A stretch of DNA of 53,674 bases from Streptomyces tailanensis (GTDB taxonomy: Bacteria > Actinomycetota > Actinomycetes > Streptomycetales > Streptomycetaceae). A program made the translations under genes and the position numbers. The notes under the pieces were generated by a model. That model was not told where the DNA came from. It did not search any database and saw nothing but the letters and a program-made list of their open reading frames with translations. The stretch is from the NCBI RefSeq assembly GCF_008386495.1, contig NZ_VTHJ01000003.1, positions 171,172-224,845 of the forward strand. The letters run 5' to 3'. Each line of letters opens with the position of its first letter. Position 1 is the stretch's first letter. This document shows positions 44,038-51,344 of this stretch, in pieces.

Positions 44038-44849
44038 CGCGGCCCCTCCGCAACTGCTCGGTCGACGTCGGCCGGGTCCAGCGCGGGTGCCCCGGCACGC
44101 AGCCACAGAAAGTACTCGACATTGCCCGAGGGCCCGGGCAGCGGGCTGGCGGTCACGCCCTTCACTCCGAGCCCCAACTCCCCGGCCCTCCGGGCCACTG
44201 AGCGCACCGCCTCGGCACGCAGCTCCGGACTCCGTACGACTCCCCCACTGCCCAGCCGCTCCTTACCCACCTCGAACTGCGGCTTGACCATCATCACCAG
44301 ATCGGCGTCCGGCTTCACGCACCGCACCAAGGCGGGCAGTACCAGGCCGAGCGGGATGAAGGACAGATCCCCCACGACAAGATCCACAGGCTCCCCATCG
44401 ATCGCTTCGAGCGTCAACTCGCGTACGTTCGTACGATCCTTGACGGTGACGCGTTCATCGCTCTGGAGAGTCCACGCGAGTTGTCCGTATCCGACGTCGA
44501 CGGCGACGACGTGCGCGGCCCCGGCCCGCAGCAGTACATCGGTGAAACCGCCGGTGGAGGCGCCGGCGTCCAGCGCCCGCCGGCCCTTGACGACCATCCC
44601 TTGGGGGACGAAGACCTCCAGGGCGCCCGCGAGCTTGTGGCCGCCCCGGGACACGTACTCGGGGTCGCCGTCGTCGTTCGTGACCACGATCGCGGCGGCG
44701 GTCTCCACCTGGGTGGCGGACTTGGTCGCGACGGTCTTGCCGACGGTGACCCGCCCGGCGGCGATCAGCTGGCTCGCGTGCTCACGCGACCGCGCGAGCT
44801 TCCGCCGGACCAGTTCGGCGTCCAGACGGCGGCGTGCGACTCCTGCCAC
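44034..44849 (-). CDS. tlyA: TlyA family rRNA 2'-O-methyltransferase
   Basis: 271 residues. N-terminal S4 domain (about 5-65, RRRLDAELVRRKLARSREHASQLIAAGRVTV) and FtsJ-like methyltransferase domain with the SAM motif LDAGASTGGFTDVLL. TlyA methylates riboses in 16S and 23S rRNA and thereby gives capreomycin sensitivity in mycobacteria. GTG start at 44849 with AGGAG upstream. It is 6 bp after the small acidic gene and overlaps nadK. Confidence 0.95.
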   Translation of the reverse strand: MAGVARRRLDAELVRRKLARSREHASQLIAAGRVTVGKTVATKSATQVETAAAIVVTNDDGDPEYVSRGGHKLAGALEVFVPQGMVVKGRRALDAGASTGGFTDVLLRAGAAHVVAVDVGYGQLAWTLQSDERVTVKDRTNVRELTLEAIDGEPVDLVVGDLSFIPLGLVLPALVRCVKPDADLVMMVKPQFEVGKERLGSGGVVRSPELRAEAVRSVARRAGELGLGVKGVTASPLPGPSGNVEYFLWLRAGAPALDPADVDRAVAEGPR

Positions 44850-44855
44850 GGCGGT

Positions 44856-45245
44856 TCAGCTCCTGCTTTCGTACGGCAATTGATAGGTGCGACCCAAAGG
44901 GTCTCGTTGAGGGGCGGTGGTCGGGTGACGGGTGGGAGCCGGAGGTCCCGGGCGGGCGTCGAGCGCGGTGAGCGCGTCGCGCAGCCCCCGATGTACATCC
45001 TCGTACACCTCGACGTGGCCGTCGGTGGCGAGGTGGTCGGCGTCGGCCAGCCGCCCGAGGGCCGCGTCGACCTCGGGGTGGCCGGTGGCGGTGCGGGGCA
45101 CGTTCAGCGGGGCCGGGGCGGCGGGGTCGCACTCGGGTTCGACCGCGCCCTCCACAACCGGAACACCAGTCCCCATATCCGGATCGTCACCCTCCGGAAT
45201 CGCCGCTTCCACCCGGACCTCGGCCTCGGGCAAAGAGTCGCTCAT
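44856..45245 (-). CDS. Small acidic protein of unknown function
   Basis: 129 residues. The N-terminal half is Glu/Asp/Pro-rich. A helical core at about 55-95 (GHPEVDAALGRLADADHLATDGHVEVYEDVHRGLRDALTALDARP) looks like the conserved part. It heads the tlyA-nadK-recN operon with a 6-bp gap. No function is known to me. The divergent SCP2 gene starts 42 bp away. Confidence 0.78.
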   Translation of the reverse strand: MSDSLPEAEVRVEAAIPEGDDPDMGTGVPVVEGAVEPECDPAAPAPLNVPRTATGHPEVDAALGRLADADHLATDGHVEVYEDVHRGLRDALTALDARPGPPAPTRHPTTAPQRDPLGRTYQLPYESRS

Positions 45246-45287
45246 GCCCAGACGCTACCTCGAAGCCCTGGGGTACCGTCGATCGCG

Positions 45288-45635
45288 ATGGCCACCATTG
45301 AGGAGTGCCGCAGCGCACTCGACAAGCTCTCGGACAACATGCGGAACGCCGACGGGGACGTGCGCGCTGCCGCCGCCCTGGACCGGTCGTTGAGCTGCCG
45401 TATCACCGACCTGGACGTCACCTTCGTCGGTCGCCTCAAGGACGGCGGCATCGAGGTGCTGGACACCCTCCAGGGCCCGCCGCCGGAGAAGGCGGAGATC
45501 CGGCTGACGATGACCGGCGACGACCTGGTCGCGATGGTCAACGGCGAGCTGAACTTCGCCAAGGCCTGGGGCGCGGGCCGGGTGAAACTGGAGGCGAGTC
45601 TGAAGGACCTGTTCCGCCTCAGAAAGCTTCTGTAG
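45288..45635 (+). CDS. SCP2 sterol-binding domain protein
   Basis: 115 residues, the whole being one SCP2-like domain (ISCRITDLDVTFVGRLKDGGIEVLDTL... AEIRLTMTGDDLVAMVNGELNFAKAWGAGRVKLEASLKDLFRLRKLL). The fold holds lipids in a hydrophobic tunnel; the ligand here is unknown. I see no ribosome site, and TACCGT at 45274-45279 is well placed for a leaderless transcript. The last 17 bp overlap the end of the convergent siderophore ATPase gene. Confidence 0.85.
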   Translation: MATIEECRSALDKLSDNMRNADGDVRAAAALDRSLSCRITDLDVTFVGRLKDGGIEVLDTLQGPPPEKAEIRLTMTGDDLVAMVNGELNFAKAWGAGRVKLEASLKDLFRLRKLL

Positions 45636-46491
45636 CAGCCACCTTTTCGACCGTGGCACGTCCTTCGGCCTTGGTACGTGCCTTGCGCGCCGCCGGCACC
45701 ACCAGCGGTGTCCCCGTCTCAGGGTCGTCGATGACCTGGCAGCGCAGCCCGAAGACCTCGTCGACCAGGTCGGCCGTGACGATCTCGGAGGGCGCGCCCT
45801 CGGCGATCACCGAGCCGCCGCGCAGGGCTATGAGGTGGGTGGCGTACCGGGCGGCGTGGTTGAGGTCGTGCAGTACGGCGACCAGTGTGCGGCCCTGCTT
45901 CTCGTGCAGTTCGGCGCACAGGTCGAGCACGTCGATCTGGTGCTGGATGTCGAGGTAGGTGGTCGGCTCGTCGAGCAGCAGCAGCGGGGTCTGCTGGGCG
46001 AGGGCCATGGCGATCCACACGCGCTGGCGCTGGCCGCCGGACAGCTCGTCGACGTAACGGTCGGCCAGCTCGGCGACCCCCGTCGACTCCATCGACTCCC
46101 GCACGATCCGCTCGTCCTCGGTCGACCACTGCCGCAGCAGCCCCTGGTGCGGATACCGGCCGCGTCCGACGAGGTCGCCGACCGTGATCCCGTCCGGCGC
46201 GATCGACGACTGGGGCAGCAGGCCGAGCGTCCGCGCGACCTTCTTCGCGGGCATCGACTGGATGACCTGCCCGTCGAGCAGCACCCGCCCCTGCGACGGC
46301 TTCAGCATCCGCGAAAGGGCGCGCAGCAGCGTGGACTTGCCGCAGGCGTTGGGGCCGACGATCACGGTGAAGGAGTTGTCGGGGATCTCCACCGACAACT
46401 GCTCGGCGATGACCCGCTGGTCATAGGCGAGGGTGACGTTCTCGGCGGACAGGCGGTTCACAGTACTGCTCCTCAGGTTGTTCTCGTTCAT
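45619..46491 (-). CDS. Siderophore ABC importer ATPase (FecE/FepC type)
   Basis: 290 residues. Walker A VGPNACGKST, signature LSGGQRQRVWIAMALAQ and Walker B LLLLDEPTTYLD; the last two are typical of iron-siderophore and cobalamin importers. It energises the two upstream permeases. The start ATG at 46491 lies in the second copy of a 17-bp tandem duplication, so it no longer overlaps the permease stop. No clear ribosome site beyond GGGCGG. Confidence 0.94.
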   Translation of the reverse strand: MNENNLRSSTVNRLSAENVTLAYDQRVIAEQLSVEIPDNSFTVIVGPNACGKSTLLRALSRMLKPSQGRVLLDGQVIQSMPAKKVARTLGLLPQSSIAPDGITVGDLVGRGRYPHQGLLRQWSTEDERIVRESMESTGVAELADRYVDELSGGQRQRVWIAMALAQQTPLLLLDEPTTYLDIQHQIDVLDLCAELHEKQGRTLVAVLHDLNHAARYATHLIALRGGSVIAEGAPSEIVTADLVDEVFGLRCQVIDDPETGTPLVVPAARKARTKAEGRATVEKVAATEAF

Positions 46492-46523
46492 ATCCGCCCG
46501 GCCTTCATATCCGCCCGGCCTTC
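46487..46523. repeat. 17-bp tandem duplication at a stop/start junction
   Basis: TCATATCCGCCCGGCCT-type unit repeated head to tail with a 17-bp period (46488-46504 and 46505-46521, with one or two extra matching bases on each side). The first copy read on the minus strand carries the permease stop, the second the ATPase start. Confidence 0.95.
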
Positions 46524-47569
46524 CGCTCGGTGACCAGCAGCCACAGCAGATAGACACCGCCGAGTACGCCGGTGACGACACCGACGGGCAGCTGGTCGGC
46601 CCCGAAGGCCCGCTGCGAGGCCCAGTCGGCGACGATCAGCAGGGTCGCGCCCATGCATATCGAGGGCACCAGGTTCGGGCCCGGCGAGCGGGTCAGTCGA
46701 CGGGCGAGCTGGGGCGCGGTGAGGGCGACGAAGCTGACCGGTCCGGCGGCGGCGGTGGCCCCGGCGGTGAGCAGCACGGCCGAGACCAGCAGCAGCATCC
46801 GTACGCGCTCGACACGCACCCCGAGGGCGTACGACACGTCGTCGCCCATCTCGATCATCCGCAGCGCACGCGCGTTGCCCAGCACCAGCGGCACGAGGAT
46901 CGCGCACATGATGAGCAGCGGCCAGACCTGGGTCCAGTCACGGCCGTTGAGGGAGCCGGTCATCCACACGACCGCACGGCCCGCGTCGACGAGGTCGGCC
47001 TTGGTGATGAGATAGCCGTTGACCGCCGTGACGACCGCGGAGACGCCGATACCGACCAGCACGAGCCGATAGCCGTGCACGCCCCGCTTCCAGGCCAGCA
47101 GATAGATCGCGAGACCGGTGACCAGGCCCGCCACGAGCGCCCCGAGGGCGACCTGGTCCGCGCTCCCCGAGAACAGCACGATCACGACCAGCGCCCCGGC
47201 CGTGGCGCCCTGCGAGAGGCCGAGCACATCCGGACTGCCCAGCGGATTACGGGAGATGGACTGGAACAGCGCCCCGCCGAGTCCGAGCGAGGCCCCCACC
47301 AACAGCCCGACCAGGACCCGGGGCAGCCGCAGCTCGTTGACGATGAACTCCTGCCCGGCGTCGCCGTTGCCGGCCAGCGTCCTGAGGACGTCGGCGGCGG
47401 GGATCGGGAAGTCGCCGGTGCCGATCAGCACGACACTGGCGGTCAGCGCCGCCACCAGCAACAGCACGACGACGGTGAACGCCCGTACGTCGAGCCGGAC
47501 CGACAGGCCACCGGGTGTCCGGACGGCCCGGTTGCGCACGGCGGACTTGCTCATGACCTGCGTCTTCAC
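46505..47569 (-). CDS. Siderophore ABC importer permease (FecD/FepG type)
   Basis: 354 residues, about nine to ten membrane segments. Contains LRLPRVLVGLLVGASLGLGGALFQSISRNPLGSPDVLGLSQGA and the C-terminal GPVSFVALTAPQLARRLTRSPGPNLVPSICMGATLLIVAD, standard for the FecCD family. GTG start overlaps the upstream permease stop (GTGA at 47566-47569). It pairs with the other permease as a heterodimeric channel. Confidence 0.94.
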   Translation of the reverse strand: MKTQVMSKSAVRNRAVRTPGGLSVRLDVRAFTVVVLLLVAALTASVVLIGTGDFPIPAADVLRTLAGNGDAGQEFIVNELRLPRVLVGLLVGASLGLGGALFQSISRNPLGSPDVLGLSQGATAGALVVIVLFSGSADQVALGALVAGLVTGLAIYLLAWKRGVHGYRLVLVGIGVSAVVTAVNGYLITKADLVDAGRAVVWMTGSLNGRDWTQVWPLLIMCAILVPLVLGNARALRMIEMGDDVSYALGVRVERVRMLLLVSAVLLTAGATAAAGPVSFVALTAPQLARRLTRSPGPNLVPSICMGATLLIVADWASQRAFGADQLPVGVVTGVLGGVYLLWLLVTERKAGRI

Positions 47570-48609
47570 AGCTGCGCCGTCCTCCGCCGTCGTACGAGAA
47601 AGATGAAGACCGGCCCGCCGAGGATCGCGGTGACGATGCCCACCTGAAGTTCCGCGGGCCGCGCCACGATCCGGCCGACGACATCGGCGCCGAGCAGTAG
47701 CACCGGCGACAGGACCGTCGCGTACGGCAGGATCCAGCGCATGTCGGGCCCGGTGAAGGACCGTACGACATGCGGGACCATCAGCCCGACGAACACGATC
47801 GGCCCGCACGCGGCGGTCGCGGCGCCGCACAGCACGGTGGCGGCGGCCATGGACAGCGCCCGGGTGCGGTTGAGGTTGGCGCCGAGCGCGCGGGCGGTGT
47901 CGTCGCCCATGGCCATCGCGTTCAGCGGCCGCGCGAGCAGCAACGCGACAACGGTGCCGACCGCGAGGAACGGCAGGACCTGGACGATGGTCTCGTCGGT
48001 CGCCGAGGCCAGCGAACCGACCGTCCAGAAGCGCATCTTGGAGAGCGCCGCGTGATCCATGATCATCACGGCCTGGAGGTAGCCGTAGAGCGCGGCACTG
48101 ATCGCCGTGCCCGCGAGAGCGAGCCGTACGGGCGTCGCCCCCCGGCTGCCGCCGAGGAACCACACCAGCGCCCCGACCGCCGCCGCGCCGACGAACCCGA
48201 ACCACACATACCCGGTCAGCGAGGTGACACCGAAGTAGGTGATGGCGGTGACCACCGCGGCGGACGCTCCCGCGTTGATGCCGAGCAGACCCGGGTCGGC
48301 CAGCGGATTGCGGGTGAGCGCCTGGAGCACGGCACCGGCCAGGCCGAGGGCGGCGCCGGCGAGCAGCCCGAGGAGGGTGCGCGAGATCCGCTCCCCGACG
48401 ACGACATCGCCGTACGTCCCCGTGTCGTCGAACAGGCCGTGCCAGACCTGCTCCAGCGACAGCTCTTTCGCGCCGATCGCGATGCTCGCCAGCGCGACCA
48501 GAACAAGGATCGCGAGGGAGACGACGAGACCGACGGCACGTATCGCGCGGCGGTTGGGGGGCGCGGGGGCGGTCTCCGCGCTCGGTTCGGGGGGACTGTC
48601 GACCAACAC
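47566..48609 (-). CDS. Siderophore ABC importer permease (FecC/FepD type)
   Basis: 347 residues, FecCD family: ISRTLLGLLAGAALGLAGAVLQALTRNPLADPGLLGINAGASAAVV and GPIVFVGLMVPHVVRSFTGPDMRWILPYATVLSPVLLLGADVVGR. First gene of the permease-permease-ATPase operon. The GTG start is 4 bp from an iron box, so the message may be leaderless. No binding-protein gene is adjacent; the lipoprotein must come from elsewhere. Confidence 0.94.
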   Translation of the reverse strand: MLVDSPPEPSAETAPAPPNRRAIRAVGLVVSLAILVLVALASIAIGAKELSLEQVWHGLFDDTGTYGDVVVGERISRTLLGLLAGAALGLAGAVLQALTRNPLADPGLLGINAGASAAVVTAITYFGVTSLTGYVWFGFVGAAAVGALVWFLGGSRGATPVRLALAGTAISAALYGYLQAVMIMDHAALSKMRFWTVGSLASATDETIVQVLPFLAVGTVVALLLARPLNAMAMGDDTARALGANLNRTRALSMAAATVLCGAATAACGPIVFVGLMVPHVVRSFTGPDMRWILPYATVLSPVLLLGADVVGRIVARPAELQVGIVTAILGGPVFIFLVRRRRTAQL

Positions 48610-48613
48610 CCGG

Positions 48614-48632
48614 TTAGGTTAGCCTATCCTCT
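48614..48632. promoter_or_regulatory. Iron box (DmdR/DtxR operator)
   Basis: TTAGGTTAGCCTATCCTCT, which matches the known DtxR/IdeR/DmdR 19-bp consensus TTAGGTTAGSCTAACCTAA at 16 positions. It lies immediately before the start of the siderophore permease operon. Established: DmdR1 with Fe(II) represses such operons in Streptomyces. Confidence 0.88.
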
Positions 48633-48788
48633 GCTTTTGGCTCGATAGCGTCCACGAAGACGGCACGGGTGTACGACGAGGAGGGCGCGGGCGTACGACG
48701 AACACCACCCCGGCGTACGGCGCGAGGGCCTCTTGGGCGAGGCGCACCAACCCCAAGGGCCGCTCGATCCCCTTCCGATCCCAGGAGT

Positions 48789-49853
48789 TCAGAGCCCCAG
48801 CCGTGCCAGCGCCTTCCCCCCGTCCAGCTCGCACGAACCCTCTCCGGCCGCCGTCCACGCCGCCGCACACAGCGCCCGCAGCCCGTCCAGCGCCCCACCC
48901 TCGCCGTCCAGTTCCAGCCTCCCCCACTCTCGGCTTCGCTCGAGCGGGGGGACCCCCATTCCACCGGCCGTCGCCGTCCAGCCACCGCAGCGGAAGCCCG
49001 AGCCCGCCTCGACGACTTCCGGCTGCCCTGTCAACAGCCCCCGCAGATCGGCGTCGACGTACGTCGGCCGGTGCTGCGGAAGCGCGGCCAGCAGCTGCGC
49101 GCCGTCGGTCACACCGGTCAGCACGAGCAGCGAGTCGACCTCTCCGTTGAACGCCCCCTCGATGTCCGTGTCCAGCCGGTCCCCGACCACCAACGGCCGC
49201 TCGGCGCCCGTCCGAAGAATCGTCTCCCGGTGCATCGGCGGCAGCGGCTTGCCGGCCACCTGCGGCTCGGCGCCGGTGGCTATCCGCACGACCTGCACCG
49301 CCGCCCCGTTCCCCGGCGCGATCCCGCGCGCGCTCGGAATCGTCAGGTCGGTGTTGGACGCGAACCACGGCACCCCGCGCGCGATGGCGTAGCTGGCCTC
49401 CGCGAACCGCCCCCAGGGCAGCTCAGGACCGCCGTATCCCTGCACCACCGCCACCGGATCGTCGTCCGCCGACTCGACCGGCTCCAGCCCTCGCTCGCGC
49501 AGCGCGACCCGCAGCCCCTCGCCGCCGATGACCAGCACCCGCGCCCCCGCCGGCACCTGCTCGCTGATCAGCCGGGCCACGGCCTGCGCCGACGTGATGA
49601 CGTCACCGGCCTCGGTCGGTATGCCCAGCGCCGTGAGATGCGCGGCCACCGTGTCGGGCGTCCGCAGCGCGTTGTTCGTGACATACGCGAGATGCATGCC
49701 CCCCGCACGGGCCGTACCCAGTGATTCCACGGCGTACGCGATCGCGCTCCCGCCCGCGTACACCACCCCGTCCAGATCGAGCAGCGCCGTGTCGTACGCC
49801 TCGCTCAGGGCCTGCCCACTGCCGTCGGGCCGCGTCCTGACTGCCTGGCTCAT
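48789..49853 (-). CDS. HAD-superfamily hydrolase, subfamily IIA (NagD-like)
   Basis: 354 residues. Motif I DTALLDLDGVVYAG, motif II YVTNNALRT, and motif III/IV region ERPLVVGDRLDTDIEGAFNGEVDSLLVLTGVT. It removes phosphate from a small metabolite, such as a sugar or nucleotide phosphate. GAGGAG lies 9 nt before the ATG at 49853. Residues about 299-312 (MGVPPLERSREWGR) are translated from a dispersed Streptomyces palindrome and are probably not part of the fold. Confidence 0.93.
   Translation of the reverse strand: MSQAVRTRPDGSGQALSEAYDTALLDLDGVVYAGGSAIAYAVESLGTARAGGMHLAYVTNNALRTPDTVAAHLTALGIPTEAGDVITSAQAVARLISEQVPAGARVLVIGGEGLRVALRERGLEPVESADDDPVAVVQGYGGPELPWGRFAEASYAIARGVPWFASNTDLTIPSARGIAPGNGAAVQVVRIATGAEPQVAGKPLPPMHRETILRTGAERPLVVGDRLDTDIEGAFNGEVDSLLVLTGVTDGAQLLAALPQHRPTYVDADLRGLLTGQPEVVEAGSGFRCGGWTATAGGMGVPPLERSREWGRLELDGEGGALDGLRALCAAAWTAAGEGSCELDGGKALARLGL
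48918..48959. repeat. Dispersed palindrome (family B) inside the HAD gene
   Basis: Hairpin TCCCCC / GGGGGGA enclosing CTCG-GCTTCGCT-CGAG, followed by CCCCCAT. I recognise this as a frequent dispersed sequence of Streptomyces genomes. It is 42 bp, a multiple of three, and in frame with the hydrolase. Confidence 0.75.
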
Positions 49854-49874
49854 TGCACACCGCTCCTCGCTCGG

Positions 49875-49973
49875 CCGATCAACAATCGGTTCAACAATCG
49901 GTTGGGTCAACAATCGGTTTGGATCGCTTCCACCGATCATCGCGCATGCCACTGACACACATACGATGCATGA
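49875..49973. promoter_or_regulatory. Divergent promoter region with three direct repeats and a leaderless -10
   Basis: Three copies of TCAACAATCGGTT at 49879-49891, 49891-49903 and 49907-49919; the first also forms CCGAT-CAACA-ATCGG (49875-49889). TACGAT at 49962-49967 ends 6 nt before the ATG of the DUF1015 gene, the spacing expected for a leaderless transcript. The repeats could be operators for either divergent gene. Confidence 0.55.
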
Positions 49974-51266
49974 ATGAACTACGCAGGTCCCGCGGAGGAG
50001 AACCCGGCGCGCAGCGGCCTCGAACTGACCCCGTTCCGGGGCCTTCGCTACGACCCCGACCGGGTCGGCAGCCTGGCCGCCGTGACATCACCGCCGTACG
50101 ACGTGGTCGTACGGCCGGACGGTCTGCTCCACCTCGAATCGGCCGACCCGCACAACATCGTCCGCCTGATACTCCCCCAGGCCAGTACCCCCGACGCCCG
50201 CAACGAACAGGCGGCCGAGACCCTGCGCCACTGGCTCTCCGAGGGCGTCCTGGCCCCCGACACCGAGCCGGGCCTCTACGTCTACGAGCAGGCCGACAGA
50301 ACCATCCTTCAGCGCGGCCTCATAGGCGCCCTGCGCCTCTCGGAGCCCGCCGACGGCGTGGTCCTCCCCCACGAGGACGTCATACCCCACGTCATCGCCG
50401 ACCGCGCGGCCCTGATGCGCGCCACCTCCGCCAACCTGGAACCCCTGCTCCTCACCTACCGGGGCAACGGTTCCACGACCGGCGCGACAGCCGTGGTCGA
50501 GCGCACCACGCACCGCCCCCCTCTCCTCTCGACGACCACGGAGGACGGCTTCAGCCACCGTCTGTGGGCGGTCACCGACCCCGCCGACCTCGCCGAGATC
50601 CAGTCGGACCTCGCCAGCCACCAGGCCCTCATAGCCGACGGCCACCACCGCTGGGCGACCTACCTCCGGCTACGCGCCGAGCACCCCACGCCCAGCCCCT
50701 GGGACTACGGCCTGGTCCTCCTGGTGGACACCGCCCGCCACCCCCTCCGCGTCCGCGCCATCCACCGCCTGCTGCACCAACTGCCGGTGGCCGACGCCCT
50801 GAGCGCCCTGGACGGCCTCTTCCGCGTACGACACCTCACGGTCCCGCTCCCCGAGGCCCTGAATGCCCTGGCGGACGCGGCCACTGCAGGCAACGCCTTC
50901 CTCCTCGCGGGCGACGGCTCCTTCCACCTGATCGACGCCCCGGACCCGGACCTCCTCGCCCGTACCATCCCCGCCGACCACCCGGCCACCTGGCGCACCC
51001 TCGACGCGACCGTCCTGCACGCCACGCTCCTCCAGCACGTCTGGCACATCCCCGAGGACTCACCGGCGCACATCGCGTACATCCACGACACGGCGGCCAC
51101 CGTCGAGAAGGCGGAAGGGGACGGCGGCACGGCCGTCCTGATGCACCCGGTCCGCGAGGAGGTCGTACGCGACCTGGCCCGCCAGGGCATCAAGATGCCC
51201 CGCAAGTCGACGTCCTTCGGCCCGAAGCCGGCGTCGGGACTGGTGCTGCGCGCGCTGGAACTCTGA
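49974..51266 (+). CDS. DUF1015 family protein
   Basis: 430 residues. The family pattern is visible: LELTPFRGLRYDPDRVGSLAAVTSPPYDVV near the start, YVYEQ, GLIGALRLSEPADGVVLPHEDVIPHVIADRAALMRATSANLEPLLLTYRG, then ALIADGHHRWATYLRLR and the C-terminal KSTSFGPKPASGLVLRAL. Some relatives (SerK) are free-serine kinases; that activity here is unproven. No Shine-Dalgarno sequence is seen; it is probably leaderless. Confidence 0.9.
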   Translation: MNYAGPAEENPARSGLELTPFRGLRYDPDRVGSLAAVTSPPYDVVVRPDGLLHLESADPHNIVRLILPQASTPDARNEQAAETLRHWLSEGVLAPDTEPGLYVYEQADRTILQRGLIGALRLSEPADGVVLPHEDVIPHVIADRAALMRATSANLEPLLLTYRGNGSTTGATAVVERTTHRPPLLSTTTEDGFSHRLWAVTDPADLAEIQSDLASHQALIADGHHRWATYLRLRAEHPTPSPWDYGLVLLVDTARHPLRVRAIHRLLHQLPVADALSALDGLFRVRHLTVPLPEALNALADAATAGNAFLLAGDGSFHLIDAPDPDLLARTIPADHPATWRTLDATVLHATLLQHVWHIPEDSPAHIAYIHDTAATVEKAEGDGGTAVLMHPVREEVVRDLARQGIKMPRKSTSFGPKPASGLVLRALEL

Positions 51267-51290
51267 GCCGCGCTGACATCCGGACATACG

Positions 51291-51326
51291 AAGGGGCGGG
51301 ATCCCGTACGTGGAATCCCGCCCCTT
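51291..51326. terminator. Bidirectional terminator between DUF1015 and the repeat-protein gene
   Basis: Perfect 12-bp arms AAGGGGCGGGAT (51291-51302) and ATCCCGCCCCTT (51315-51326) around a 12-nt loop, between two converging genes. Confidence 0.85.
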
Positions 51327-51344
51327 CACCGCGCTTGCCGAACG

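Noticed and set aside
48614..49368. Additional genes in the frames that cross the HAD gene and its 3' flank
   Set aside because: They lack ribosome sites and family resemblance, and consist of the dispersed palindrome and shadow frames of the HAD gene.
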